NCBI GenBank assembly: GCA_022844345.1
Contig: JALHLU010000007.1
Span: 124,001 to 188,000 of the forward strand
Reading direction: 5' to 3'
DNA: 64,000 nucleotides
Source of the DNA: Hyphomonadaceae bacterium
GTDB taxonomy: Bacteria > Pseudomonadota > Alphaproteobacteria > Caulobacterales > Hyphomonadaceae
Below are positions 28,610 to 37,604 of this stretch, piece by piece; positions within the stretch are counted from its first letter, which is position 1; each line of letters starts with the position of its first letter. The notes below the pieces were generated by a model, which saw only the letters and a list, made by a program, of their open reading frames with translations, was not told where the DNA came from and ran no database searches. The position numbers and the translations under genes are program-made.

Positions 28610-29485
28610 TCACTTCACCAGCGTGTAGATCATGCAGACGCTCGCCGAGATTGTCTGCGGGTTGGCGTCGCTCGGCAGGTCGAGGGCTGCGAGATCCATC
28701 TCGGTGATGGTGATGGTCTGCCCGCCGACCTGGCCGCGTGCGACGGGCGGCGCCGGCGCGGAGGGCGGCGGAGGAGGCGCGGGCGGATAGGCGCCATAGC
28801 CGCCGCCGCCATCGATGGTGCGCGCAACCTGGCCGGACGACCAGTTGCCCATGCAGCTGTCATTGCCTTCCTGCACGACGAGAACATCGCCGATGCGCCC
28901 GCCAGCTGCGCTCGCGGCCAGTTGCGCGCGGGCGCGTGCATCCTTCGCGGCTTCATCCAGCGCGCGGCGCTGCAGGTCTGGTGTCTGTTCGAGATAGATG
29001 TTGATCGGGTTTACGTCCTGCGGCCCGAGCGCCAGTGCGGCTGCGCGGGCGCGGCCGGCCAGTGCGGGATCGGTGAGCACGACGACCATCGTCACGCGCG
29101 CCTGATAGCCATCGACCTGATCGGGCCGATAGTTGGTCTGCATGTTGCCGTCCTTGTCGCGATACTGCTTGTAGTAAGCCTCGACATTGACGCTGGTGGT
29201 GATGCGCGACTTATCGCCAGCGACTTTCTTGAGCGCGTCATAGGCGATTTTCGAGCGCGCGACGGCGAGGCGCATCGCTTCGTCGGATTGCGCATTCGTC
29301 TCGACGAAGGCGAGATCGAAGCGGGCGCGGTTGGGCGCGACTTCGACGAGAGAGCGGCCCATGCCCTCGACCACCGGCCTGTCCCACCAGTAGGGGCGGA
29401 CGAAGTTTTCGCCATCCTGGGCGAACGCGGCGGGCGCTGCCATTGCGGCCGCCGTGGCGGCGAGAATCAGTCGGTTCAGTTTCAT
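28610..29485 (-). CDS. SIMPL (DUF541) domain periplasmic protein
   Basis: 291 residues. Signal peptide MKLNRLILAATAAAMAAPAA cleaved after AFAQ. The SIMPL domain covers most of the chain (EGMGRSLVEVAPNRARFDLA near residue 41 and the repeated helix-strand pattern to about 210); a Pro-rich linker (YPPAPPPPPSAPAPP) precedes a Cys-containing C-terminal strand. The family is predicted to oligomerise in the periplasm and protect against envelope stress; role here unknown. Confidence 0.82.
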   Translation of the reverse strand: MKLNRLILAATAAAMAAPAAFAQDGENFVRPYWWDRPVVEGMGRSLVEVAPNRARFDLAFVETNAQSDEAMRLAVARSKIAYDALKKVAGDKSRITTSVNVEAYYKQYRDKDGNMQTNYRPDQVDGYQARVTMVVVLTDPALAGRARAAALALGPQDVNPINIYLEQTPDLQRRALDEAAKDARARAQLAASAAGGRIGDVLVVQEGNDSCMGNWSSGQVARTIDGGGGYGAYPPAPPPPPSAPAPPVARGQVGGQTITITEMDLAALDLPSDANPQTISASVCMIYTLVK

Positions 29486-29663
29486 GCAAGTCCCCTGTAC
29501 GTCACAAAGTTGATGGCGCTGCAGGTCCACGTCGCCCCCGAGTGAAGCCCGGAAGGAGTGGGCCATGGCGGCGGACCATGCGCAACAGGGAACTCACTTT
29601 TCAGGAGGGGGCGGCTCATGCTTGTTTGCCGCCATGCTTGCGCAGCAGGGGAGCAAGTCGCCG

Positions 29664-30524
29664 ATGATGGTCGCTGCATCGATGTGGGAATGGACGCGTC
29701 GTCATCCGTGGCGGGCGGCAGCCTGGCTCGTGCTGGTCGTGCTGGCGCTGGTCTCGCTTCGGGTGTGTGCGGCCCAACCGCGGCTGGATCGCGACTGGGT
29801 CGATAATCTTGCGCTCATGCCGAAGGTGGAGACGACAGAGACAGGCTTTGCGCTCCATGGCGTGACGGACTGGTCGTACACGGATGAGGGGCCGGCAGCG
29901 ATGAATGTGGGCGGCTTTACCGCCAACTTCGCTGATCTGCGCAATGTCTGGTTCGTCGTGGAGCCGCAGCCGGGCGGGGATTATGCGGCTCATACGCTGG
30001 TGCTGTTCGAATTTGCGGGCGAGCGGGTTGTGGGCCTGACGGTGGAGGCGCGGCTGGAGAAGGGCGAGACGTATGACGCCATTGCCGGCATGTTCAACAA
30101 TTACGAGCTCGCCTACGTGTGGTCGACCGCGCGTGATCTTCTCACGCGGCGTGTGACGTTCCTCGACAAGCTGGTGTATGTCTATCCGCTGAAGCTCGAC
30201 GATACGCAGAAGCTGGACTTCCTCAAGGCGCTGCTGGGGCACACAGTGGATGTGTCCGCGCATCCGCGCTTCTACAACACCTTCACGTCGAACTGTACGA
30301 ACGAGCTGGCAAAGGTGGCGGGGCTCGACTGGCATTATTCGTGGGTGCTGACCGGATACTCTCCGCAGCGGCTTCACGAAATGAAGCTGATCCCCGGCGC
30401 AACGTTCGACGCGGCGAAGGAAACCGCGCTGATGTCGGAAGAGATCGCGAGCTGGAATGCGCTGCCTGCCGCGGAGTTCGATGCGGCCCTGCTGGCTGAA
30501 GTGCGGAAGAGATATGGAGAGTAG
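29664..30524 (+). CDS. DUF4105 (Lnb N-terminal periplasmic-like) membrane protein
   Basis: 286 residues. A membrane helix AWLVLVVLALVSLRV follows a basic WTRRHPWR, then the DUF4105 domain with VTDWSYTDEGPA, VLFEFAGERVVGLTVEARLE and RFYNTFTSNCTNELAKVAGL; the conserved Cys in SNCTNEL suggests a papain-like fold. The family includes proteins related to the N-terminal domain of Lnb lipoprotein acyltransferase. Start ATG 29664 is chosen because GGGGAG lies 10 bases upstream; the frame is open to 29565. Confidence 0.78.
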   Translation: MMVAASMWEWTRRHPWRAAAWLVLVVLALVSLRVCAAQPRLDRDWVDNLALMPKVETTETGFALHGVTDWSYTDEGPAAMNVGGFTANFADLRNVWFVVEPQPGGDYAAHTLVLFEFAGERVVGLTVEARLEKGETYDAIAGMFNNYELAYVWSTARDLLTRRVTFLDKLVYVYPLKLDDTQKLDFLKALLGHTVDVSAHPRFYNTFTSNCTNELAKVAGLDWHYSWVLTGYSPQRLHEMKLIPGATFDAAKETALMSEEIASWNALPAAEFDAALLAEVRKRYGE

Positions 30525-30543
30525 CGCGGGCAGCAAGCCCGGC

Positions 30544-30691
30544 CCCTCTGGTTCGACGGGCGTTGCGATGCGCGAAGCCCATCGCAACTGCTCACCATGA
30601 GGGTCCTCTCGTTTGCAGCTGTTCCCTGAGCCCTCATGGTGAGCAGTGATCCATTGCCATGCAATGGATCGCGCCCGTCGAACCAAGAGGG
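30544..30691. repeat. Cloverleaf repeat, type C (outer stem plus three hairpins)
   Basis: Outer arms CCCTCTGGTTCGACGGGCG (30544-30562) and its complement (30672-30691) enclose TTGCGATG/CATCGCAA (30563-30570, 30580-30587), a 16-bp hairpin CTGCTCACCATGAGGG/CCCTCATGGTGAGCAG (30588-30603, 30631-30646) and GATCCATTG/CAATGGATC (30648-30670). Same design as the elements at 41826 and 53621 but a different sequence. Confidence 0.8.
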
Positions 30692-30764
30692 TGGGGAGGG
30701 GATTGCCCGAACGACCGCTTCTTCACACCTTGCGATTTGCGCATTTCACTTCCACCTTCCTCTC

Positions 30765-31544
30765 ATGACCACCGCCAACACCTACTCACGCGAGACACTT
30801 GAGCAGCGCATGGCGGCGCTGGCGGTGGGGGTTGAGGTTCTGTTGCCTGAGGGCGAGGGCCCATTCCCCGTCGCGATCCAGCTGCATGGTTGTGGCGGCA
30901 AGAAGAAGCTGCAGGGGCGGTGGGCGGCTGTGGCCCGCTCGGCCGGCTGGGCCGTGGTGGTCGTCGACAGCTATGCCCATCGCGGGATTTCGCAGCTTCA
31001 GGCCTATGCAACGGTGTGCACAGGGCTGCAGCTGTGGGGACGCGAGCGGGCGGGCGATCTGTTCGCGATGATGGAATGGACGCGCCGGCAGGCATGGGCC
31101 GATCCGCGCCGCATGGTGGTGGCGGGGTGGAGCCACGGCGCGTGGACGACGCTGGACGCCATGTCGATGGAGCCGGGCGATCCGATGGCGAAAGTGGCGC
31201 GGTTGTCGGCCATTCCCGCCGAGCCGTTTGCCGGAGTGGTTGGCGCATTCCTGCTCTATCCTTGGCAAGGCGTTGGCGCGATCTCGCCGCGCACGGGTCT
31301 GCGTATCGATGTGCCGGTCCGCGCGATCGTGGGCACGAAAGACAGCGTGGTCGGGGGCAAGGGCGTGATCCGCACGCTGACCAACATGAAGACGCCATCA
31401 CGTTCAATCGCGGTGGAAATCTTCGAAGGCGCAACGCACGCGTTCGATGAACTCGAAGCGCAAGACTGGCGCAATCGTTACGATCCGGCACTGACGGAAA
31501 GGGCGCACAGGCTTTATGCGGAATTTCTGAAGAGCCTTGCCTGA
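30765..31544 (+). CDS. Dienelactone hydrolase-type alpha/beta hydrolase
   Basis: 259 residues. Nucleophile elbow VVAGWSHGAWTTLD (Ser), acid in VGTKDSVVGG (Asp) and His in EGATHAFDELE, plus the oxyanion-region IQLHGCGGKKKLQ. No signal peptide. The dienelactone-hydrolase-like family hydrolyses esters or lactones; the substrate cannot be deduced. It follows the cloverleaf repeat by about 70 bases. Confidence 0.82.
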   Translation: MTTANTYSRETLEQRMAALAVGVEVLLPEGEGPFPVAIQLHGCGGKKKLQGRWAAVARSAGWAVVVVDSYAHRGISQLQAYATVCTGLQLWGRERAGDLFAMMEWTRRQAWADPRRMVVAGWSHGAWTTLDAMSMEPGDPMAKVARLSAIPAEPFAGVVGAFLLYPWQGVGAISPRTGLRIDVPVRAIVGTKDSVVGGKGVIRTLTNMKTPSRSIAVEIFEGATHAFDELEAQDWRNRYDPALTERAHRLYAEFLKSLA

Positions 31545-31722
31545 CTGGCCAGTAATCTTCGCGCCATTTCATCTGTATCCGGAACCCTGAACCTTCACTG
31601 GCGTTACGCGACTGGTGCAAACCGTCTTGCTCGCACGCGCAAGCGCAAGATCGGGACGCTGGCACTACATGAAGTTCAGAGACCACCGTTCTGGTGTCGT
31701 CACAGACAAAGGAATTCCCATC

Positions 31723-32064
31723 ATGTCCTGGATGAAAAATCACGCCACGACTTTCCGTGCAGCTGCTGTCGTTGTGCTGGGCGGTCTGGCGCTCAGTGCG
31801 TGCGCCACGAATGGTTATGTTGATGAGCAGATTGCAATGGTGAATAGCCGGATCGAGCAGGTTGACGCGCGCGCTCAAGCCGCCGCCCAGCGGGCTGAAG
31901 CCGCGAACACCGCCGCCCAGTCGGCAGCCACCGAAGCCCGCACCGCTGCGACTGCCGCCAACGGCGCCGCGACCGAAGCGCGCTCGGCCACCCAGCGTCT
32001 TGACCAGATGAATGGTCGTATCGATGCAATGGAAGCTGCGCCGGTCCGTACGCCGCGGGGCTAG
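31723..32064 (+). CDS. Alanine-zipper lipoprotein (Lpp-like)
   Basis: 113 residues. A signal peptide ending LALSAC (lipobox) leads into a long coiled coil rich in Ala with hydrophobic heptads (VNSRIEQVDARAQAAAQRAE and onward), the hallmark of alanine-zipper trimers such as Lpp and OprI. It should form an outer-membrane lipoprotein coiled coil. The C-terminus is Pro/Arg (PVRTPRG), without the terminal Lys used for peptidoglycan attachment. AAAGGAA precedes the ATG; the frame opens earlier but without signal sequence. Confidence 0.82.
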   Translation: MSWMKNHATTFRAAAVVVLGGLALSACATNGYVDEQIAMVNSRIEQVDARAQAAAQRAEAANTAAQSAATEARTAATAANGAATEARSATQRLDQMNGRIDAMEAAPVRTPRG

Positions 32065-32099
32065 TCCCGGCGCATCTGACGGGTCACATTTTGGCCTTG

Positions 32100-32130
32100 G
32101 GGCCGGGTTCTGATATGAAGAGCCCGGCCC
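32100..32130 (+). terminator. Hairpin after alanine-zipper gene
   Basis: GGGCCGGG / CCCGGCCC with a 15-base loop, 36 bases past the stop. No T-run, so it may be a processing hairpin rather than an intrinsic terminator. Confidence 0.35.
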
Positions 32131-32167
32131 ATCAGATTGAGGGCCATCAGCACGCGAGGACATCATC

Positions 32168-32908
32168 ATTCCGGTCGATCTCAAAATCGCTGCGCGTATC
32201 GCCGCCATCTCGCTTGGGATGGTGTTCGGCAGTGCGTCGATGCTGAGCGCTGTGGCGCAGACGGCGGATGCGCCAAAGGTCGATGAAGTGGACCCGGGTC
32301 AGCCCGTTGGCGCCACCGTCATTGAACTGGCGGGATGGGTGATCGCGACAGAAGACCATCGCGGCTATCCGTTCGCCATTGTCGACAAGGCAGCCGCGCA
32401 GGTTCTGGTCTTTGGCGCTGATGGCAAGCTGAAGGGCCTTGCGCCCGTTCTGGTTGGGTCGGCCGAGGGCGATCATTCCGCGCCAGGAATTGGCGATCGT
32501 GAACTGAAGGACATCCCAGCCAAGGATCGCACCACGCCGGCGGGGCGCTTTGTGGCGGGGTATGGTCCGGCGACCGGCGGGCAGCGTGTGCTGTGGGTGG
32601 ACTATGAGACGGCGGTGTCGATCCATCCGATCACCACGGGCAACCGCGCCGAGAAGCGCGAAGAGCGGCTGGCCACGCCGAAGCCCGATGACAACCGCAT
32701 CACGCATGGCTGCATCAACGTTTCGCAGGATTTCTACGACAGGATTGTGCGCGCCACATTCGCCAAGGGCGGCGTGTTCTACGTGTTGCCCGACGCGATG
32801 ACGATGGAAGAGGCGTTCCCCGGTTTTGGCTACGCCAACCTCGCCACGTCGCTCGTCGGGGCGTTCAGCATGTCGAGCCTCAGTGAAGCCAAGAGCGGCG
32901 GCAAGTAG
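32168..32908 (+). CDS. Periplasmic L,D-transpeptidase (YkuD-type catalytic motif)
   Basis: The catalytic tip is IHPITTG...DDNRITHGCINVSQ, the HGC motif of L,D-transpeptidases, which crosslink or modify peptidoglycan. The annotated region starts at 32168: the in-frame reading from there gives a proper signal peptide (PVDLKIAARIAAISLGMVFG and onward) but has only ATC/ATC/ATT as start codons, with GAGGA at 32156-32160 giving 7-base spacing to ATT at 32168. The first standard start is ATG 32219, which would lose the basic N-region. It appears unrelated to the neighbouring lipoprotein's operon. Confidence 0.75.
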   Translation: MPVDLKIAARIAAISLGMVFGSASMLSAVAQTADAPKVDEVDPGQPVGATVIELAGWVIATEDHRGYPFAIVDKAAAQVLVFGADGKLKGLAPVLVGSAEGDHSAPGIGDRELKDIPAKDRTTPAGRFVAGYGPATGGQRVLWVDYETAVSIHPITTGNRAEKREERLATPKPDDNRITHGCINVSQDFYDRIVRATFAKGGVFYVLPDAMTMEEAFPGFGYANLATSLVGAFSMSSLSEAKSGGK

Positions 32909-32945
32909 GCTTCGGTTTTTCGACGCGTCCTGTTCTGTGCCCAGG

Positions 32946-34283
32946 CTATTCAGCAGCCTGGATGACGGCGGCTGGCTTGTATTGCGTGGCGTCTGTCGTG
33001 TGGGCGGGGTGGCCATAGGTTTCGAGCATGCGTTCGATCTTCTTCACCAGCATGCGATCCGTTGCGCCGCGCAAGCCGGGGATTGCGCCGCCCAGCGCGT
33101 AGAAGCCCTTGCGGGCGCCGATGAAGAGGCTGCACGCGATGAAGGTGGCCCAGTCGAGCGCACCGATCTTCACGCCCATATCGGCGGCTTTCTTTTTGTC
33201 GCCGCCCAGGAAGGAAAGCAGGAAGAAGATTTTCGAGAAGCGCCGTTCGATGCGGTCGAAGATTTTGCTGCCGAGCTTTTCGTCGGAGGGGAGGTAGGCG
33301 GCGAGCGTCGCGCGCGTGAGTTCGCCGCAGGTCTTGTCGTCGAATCCTTTGCGGAGCGTCTGCTCGTAGAGGACCATCATGTCGACCATGTCCTTCGGCG
33401 TCGCGGGCGCGAGTTCTTCGGGCAGGCCAAGCAGGAAGCAGCGATAGCGCGAGAGTTCGACGCGGGCGCGTTCGACCGCAGTGTATTCGAAGCGGCCCTT
33501 GCCGGTGATCTTGAAGGCCAGCAGGAATGTGCCGATGAGCCCGGCGGGCATCTGGTCCACCTGCGGGATCGGGATACCGAAGGTCTTCACGTCCCAGATG
33601 TTCGAGCGCTTCAGTGCGTTGAAGCGCACCATGGAGTGCATCAGGCGCACCATGGCGGCGGACTTGAAGCCGGGGCCAAAGCGTTCGAGCGCGCCGGGCA
33701 GTGTGCTGGTCATGAAGAAGCTGGCGGTGTCCTTCACGCGGCGCGCGGCGGTGTCGCTGGAGAGCGTGCCGGTGAGGGCCATGGGGAGGGCGGAGTATTT
33801 GTTCATGAATGTCGCGATGAAGGCGCCGCGGATGACGAAGGGCGAATAGTTCGCCGCGTCCTCGCGCGATTGCCGCGCGCCTTCCTCGACGAGTTTCATG
33901 TCGACCCAGTCGGGCGTCGCTTCCATCGCGCGGATGAAGTTCACGAGTTCGGGCGGGGCGTCGGGCACGCTTTCGACGCCATGATCGCACGCTTGCTTGA
34001 GCATGCCGATGAGGCCGCGGAATCCGTAGGTGGGCATGAGGGCGGCGTAGGCGTCGGCTACGGTGTCGCCGAGCATGGTGTAGGCGCGCATGCGCGCTAC
34101 CTTTTCAGTGTCGGCCAGGAGTTGCGGCCGCATGTGGTCGAACTTGCTCTGAGAGGGGCCTTCCAGCACGGGCTCGTCGGCGAAGCGTTCGGGCTTTGTC
34201 GTGAAGTCCACGTCGCCATAGAGGGCGGGCAGGTCGCTCTTCTGCGAGGCGACTTTCGCCTGGAGCTGTTCGAGCGAGAGCAT
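32946..34283 (-). CDS. Oxygenase MpaB family protein (DUF2236)
   Basis: 445 residues. Pattern FDHMRPQLLADTEKVARMRA, EVMPTYGFRG-like helices, RVKDTASFFMTSTLPGALER and MVRLMHSMVRFNALKRSNIW place it in the MpaB/latex-clearing-protein-like DUF2236 family of haem-dependent oxygenases. The function is uncharacterised outside a few fungal and rubber-degrading members. ATG at 34283 follows GAGGA; an upstream reading to 34343 lacks support. It sits downstream of the frameshifted VOC gene. Confidence 0.82.
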   Translation of the reverse strand: MLSLEQLQAKVASQKSDLPALYGDVDFTTKPERFADEPVLEGPSQSKFDHMRPQLLADTEKVARMRAYTMLGDTVADAYAALMPTYGFRGLIGMLKQACDHGVESVPDAPPELVNFIRAMEATPDWVDMKLVEEGARQSREDAANYSPFVIRGAFIATFMNKYSALPMALTGTLSSDTAARRVKDTASFFMTSTLPGALERFGPGFKSAAMVRLMHSMVRFNALKRSNIWDVKTFGIPIPQVDQMPAGLIGTFLLAFKITGKGRFEYTAVERARVELSRYRCFLLGLPEELAPATPKDMVDMMVLYEQTLRKGFDDKTCGELTRATLAAYLPSDEKLGSKIFDRIERRFSKIFFLLSFLGGDKKKAADMGVKIGALDWATFIACSLFIGARKGFYALGGAIPGLRGATDRMLVKKIERMLETYGHPAHTTDATQYKPAAVIQAAE

Positions 34284-34364
34284 CAGCGCATCCTCTGCTG
34301 CATTACGCACGCGGCAGGGTGAAGTAATCCGTGGTTTCCGCAAGTGTGTCGTTGCGGAAGGGCT

Positions 34365-34780
34365 TCAGGCGGGCGGCGTCCAGACATACTCCAGCTTGAG
34401 CCCGTCGGGGTCGGCGAAGAACACAGCGTAGTAGCCGCGGCCTTCATTGGAGCGCGGATAGTCGGCTGGGGCGTCGAGGATCGTTGCGCCAAAGGCAAGG
34501 AGCTTTGCGTAAAGCGCATCGACATCGGCGGGATCGTTGGCGCGCCAGGCGAGATGGTGGAGGCCGGAGGTGCGGCGGTCGTGGGCGCGATCCGCGTCTA
34601 GGCCTTTCGCGGGGCGGATGCCGACGCTTCCGATCCGCCGGGCATGTCCCACTCGCCGCCGCCATCGGGATAGGGCTTGCCCTTGATGTAGCCCATGTGG
34701 GTGAGGACGGGTTCATAGAGCGGCTCGGCCGCCCCGATGTTGCGAAGCGAGAGATCGACGTGATGGACGCGGCCGGGCAT
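34365..34780 (-). pseudogene. VOC (glyoxalase/bleomycin-resistance) protein, frameshifted
   Basis: Two overlapping frames carry the two halves of one VOC protein. The N-terminal half, MPGRVHHVDLSLRNIGAAEP to GGGEWDMPGGSE, stops in one frame at 34598; the C-terminal half, SVGIRPAKGLDADRAHDRRT to YYAVFFADPDGLKLEYVWTPPA, continues in another. One missing base near 34635 would restore a normal 138-residue protein. It may be a real pseudogene, a sequencing error, or less likely a programmed shift. Confidence 0.7.
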
Positions 34781-34910
34781 TGGACACGGATGGATTGGAG
34801 AGGCGTAGGCGTCCAGCGAGAAACACGCGGGGTGGCGATGAGGGCGGGCTTGTCGCGTGAGCGGATCGCCCACTCGCGGCGATTGCCGGCCGGAAGGCCG
34901 GCGGTCCCGC

Positions 34911-35402
34911 CTATTCCAGCGCTGAACTCGCGTTCGGCTTCGACTTGAGCTGGATGTAGTTCTGGATGCCCATGCGGTCGATCAGGTCGAACTGGGTTTC
35001 GAGATAGTCGACGTGCTCTTCCTCGTTGTGGAGGATTTTGTTGAGGATATCGCGCGAGCCGTAGTCGCGGACCTTCTCGCAGTATTCGATCGCATCACGG
35101 AGCAGGGGGATGGCCAGCTGTTCGGTCTTGAGATCGCACTCGAGGATCTCCTTCACGTTCTCGCCGATGAGGAGCTTGCCGAGGTCCTGCAGGTTGGGGA
35201 GGCCTTCGAGGAAGAGGATGCGCTCGACCAGCCAGTCGGCGTGATGCATCTCCTCGATCGATTCATCGTGCTCCTTCTTTGCCAGTTCGGAGACGCCCCA
35301 GTCCTTCAGGATGCGCGAGTGCAGGAAGTACTGGTTGATGGCGGTCAGCTCGTTCTTGAGCGCCTGGTTGAGGAAGTCGATGACCTTGGCGTCGCCTTTC
35401 AT
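34911..35402 (-). CDS. bfr: Bacterioferritin
   Basis: 163 residues, four-helix ferritin-like. Ferroxidase ligands are in [40 protein letters not shown] and [13 protein letters not shown]; the haem-binding Met of the family is in EEMHHADW. It forms a 24-mer that stores iron and binds haem between subunits. A six-base inverted repeat CAGGCT/AGCCTG lies at 35474-35490 in the upstream region. Confidence 0.95.
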   Translation of the reverse strand: MKGDAKVIDFLNQALKNELTAINQYFLHSRILKDWGVSELAKKEHDESIEEMHHADWLVERILFLEGLPNLQDLGKLLIGENVKEILECDLKTEQLAIPLLRDAIEYCEKVRDYGSRDILNKILHNEEEHVDYLETQFDLIDRMGIQNYIQLKSKPNASSALE

Positions 35403-35582
35403 GGGCGGGCTCCTTCTGATTCCGGCTGGCCGCGAGGGTGGGGAAGGCGGACTGCGCAGGACAAACGCGTGAACAGGCTTAATGAGCCTGAGTCATGCTA
35501 GTTCGCAACTTGTTTCTATTGGGAATTTTTGAGAATGCGAGGAAGGGGCGTTCGCAAGAACGCTCGTTCGCCCTGAGAATCG

Positions 35583-35789
35583 CTACTCGGCTGCGACCAG
35601 TTGGCGGGCGTCGTCATAGCCGCCGCTGCAGGACTGTTCGCGGATCATGCCGCAGACAGTTTCGCTGCATTTTCCGCAGTTTATCGTGGTTTCGTGGTGG
35701 CGATGCACCTGCGCGGGGGAGCGCGCGCCCGCCGCGATTGCGTCGTTCACTTTCGAAGTCGTCAGGGCGCGGCAGACACAAACGATCAT
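35583..35789 (-). CDS. bfd: Bacterioferritin-associated ferredoxin
   Basis: 68 residues. Cys-x-Cys at MIVCVCRAL and CGKC in INCGKCSETVC supply the four ligands of the [2Fe-2S] cluster of Bfd, which reduces the bacterioferritin core to release iron. The start at 35789 removes a spurious 12-residue extension. A palindrome lies 22 bases upstream. It is encoded on the same strand as bfr and just upstream, consistent with shared iron control. Confidence 0.92.
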   Translation of the reverse strand: MIVCVCRALTTSKVNDAIAAGARSPAQVHRHHETTINCGKCSETVCGMIREQSCSGGYDDARQLVAAE

Positions 35790-35810
35790 GCGAGTGATTT
35801 GCAGCGAGTT

Positions 35811-35829
35811 GCGATTGATTGTCAATCGC
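35811..35829 (-). promoter_or_regulatory. Palindrome upstream of bfd, candidate iron-regulator site
   Basis: GCGATTGA-TTG-TCAATCGC, a perfect 8-bp inverted repeat with a 3-base spacer, 22 bases before the bfd ATG. Its size and place suit a Fur- or Irr-type operator, but I cannot tell which from sequence. Confidence 0.45.
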
Positions 35830-35898
35830 CTCTTGCAAGGCGCGGGCCGGGCGGGGTGTCGCAGGGGGCTCTCCTCCCCCGCATTGGGGAGGAACGAC

Positions 35899-37497
35899 TT
35901 ATCGCTTCATCCTCGGCAGGGCGTCCGGGAGGTTCGCTGCCGTCAGGGCGAAGTGGGCCATGATGACGGCGTTGCGGCGGAGGTCTTCTGGCTGGAGGGC
36001 TTCGAAGAAGTCCATGTTGGTGTGGTGGGTCTTGGGCTCGTATTCGAGCGGGTCCTGGATGAACTGGAAGCCGGGCAGGCCAGCCGCGTCGAAGGAGGCG
36101 TGGTCGGTGGAGCCGGTGGAGCGCATCGACATGTGGGTGGCGCCGAGGTCGCGGATGGGGTCGAGCCAGTCGCGGAAGATCGGCGCGATCGCGCGGTTGC
36201 CCTGGCAGTGCACGCCGCGGATGGAGCCGGCGCCGTTGTCGAGGTTGAAATAGACCTGGAAGCGGGCGTGGGCGGGGGTGAGCGGCTGAGGGACGCCGCG
36301 CGGATTGCCCTGTACGGGCGCGCCGCGCACGCCGCCGAAATGCTTCGCCACATAGAGGCGCGAGCCGATGAGGCCCTGCTCCTCGCCATTCCACAGGCAG
36401 ACGCGGATGGTGCGCGCGGGCGCCGCGCCACTGGCCTTTATGAGTCGCATCGCTTCGAGGGCGGAGGAGCAGGCGCCGCCATTGTCGGTGGCGCCGGTGG
36501 AGGCGTGCCATGAATCGAAATGGCCGCCGATAATGACGATCTCGTCGGGCTTTGTGGCGCCGCGGATCTCGCCGACGATGTTGAACATTTCGGGCGTATC
36601 GTGCCACGCGTTGACGATGTCGCCTTCGATGACGACGGGTTGGCCCTGCATCAGCGAGCGGGCGATGCGGCCATAGTGTTCTGCCTCGATCGAGATGCGG
36701 GGAATCTGGCGGTCAGGCGGATCGAGCGGGTTGCCGCCGAGTACGTTGACGACGCCATGGCCCTTGTTGGTGGTTAGAACGCCTAGCGCGCCTTCAGCGA
36801 TGAAGAAGGGCATGCGGTCAGCGGGGGCAGGCGGGCGCGGGGGCGGTGAGCCGGGCGGGGCGGCGGGTGCGGCGCCCTGTTCGGGCGGGCGGGCCGGCGT
36901 TTCAAGCGCGTCGAGCTGTTCTGGCGTGAGGCGGCGGGCGACGGGGTCCCACTGGGCGCGGAGATCAGCGGCGGCGGCGGGAAGGATCCACTTGCCGCGC
37001 AGCTTGCCGGCGTGTTTGGCGCGCAGGTCCTTCATGTCGGTTTCGGTGACGAGGACGGCCTCGCCGCTGACGAGGCCCCTGGTGCCAGGCGTCCAGGCGA
37101 GCGACATGCCGGTGATGGGAAAAGCGTTAGGCGTGGTGGCGTGGAGGTAGAACTTTTCGTTGCTCCAGCCGCGCGGGAAGCCGTTGTTGGTCCCGGTGGG
37201 ATCTTCGGGCCAGGGCTCGAGGGCGGCGCCTTCGAGGCCCCAGCCTTTCATTTTCTCGACCACCCATTCGGCGGACTTGCGGATGCCGGGCGAACCGGAC
37301 AGGCGCGGGCCCAGCACGTCCATCATGTAGCTGGCGGTCTTCATCACCTCGGAGGTGGAGTCGTTGAGGCCCATGAGGCGGATGCGGCCGAGGGCTTCGT
37401 AGTCGATGGCGCTGTTCTGGGCGAATGCGCGGCTCGACGTCAGCAGAGGCGAGAGGGCCGCAGCGGCGGCGGCCGTCATGAAGGACCTGCGATTCAT
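35899..37497 (-). CDS. Secreted M28 family zinc peptidase
   Basis: 532 residues. A Tat-type signal (MNRRSFMTAAAAAALSPLL) and AFAQ cleavage site. A Pro-rich insert (TPARPPEQGAAPAAPPGSPP) lies in the PA-domain region. The M28 active site is VIIGGHFDSWHASTGATDNG, LWNGEEQGLIGSRL, FNLDNGAGS and KTHHTNMD, providing the His, Asp, Glu, Glu/Asp and His zinc ligands. Exported aminopeptidase-like enzyme. Confidence 0.9.
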   Translation of the reverse strand: MNRRSFMTAAAAAALSPLLTSSRAFAQNSAIDYEALGRIRLMGLNDSTSEVMKTASYMMDVLGPRLSGSPGIRKSAEWVVEKMKGWGLEGAALEPWPEDPTGTNNGFPRGWSNEKFYLHATTPNAFPITGMSLAWTPGTRGLVSGEAVLVTETDMKDLRAKHAGKLRGKWILPAAAADLRAQWDPVARRLTPEQLDALETPARPPEQGAAPAAPPGSPPPRPPAPADRMPFFIAEGALGVLTTNKGHGVVNVLGGNPLDPPDRQIPRISIEAEHYGRIARSLMQGQPVVIEGDIVNAWHDTPEMFNIVGEIRGATKPDEIVIIGGHFDSWHASTGATDNGGACSSALEAMRLIKASGAAPARTIRVCLWNGEEQGLIGSRLYVAKHFGGVRGAPVQGNPRGVPQPLTPAHARFQVYFNLDNGAGSIRGVHCQGNRAIAPIFRDWLDPIRDLGATHMSMRSTGSTDHASFDAAGLPGFQFIQDPLEYEPKTHHTNMDFFEALQPEDLRRNAVIMAHFALTAANLPDALPRMKR

Positions 37498-37604
37498 CCT
37501 GTTCCCCTCCCGAGGGTCTGGTTGGGGAGGACTATAAGCACGTTCGCGGCGTCGTCGATTGGGGGTGTCATGGCGATGGAACCGGGGCGTGCTAGGCTAG
37601 GACC

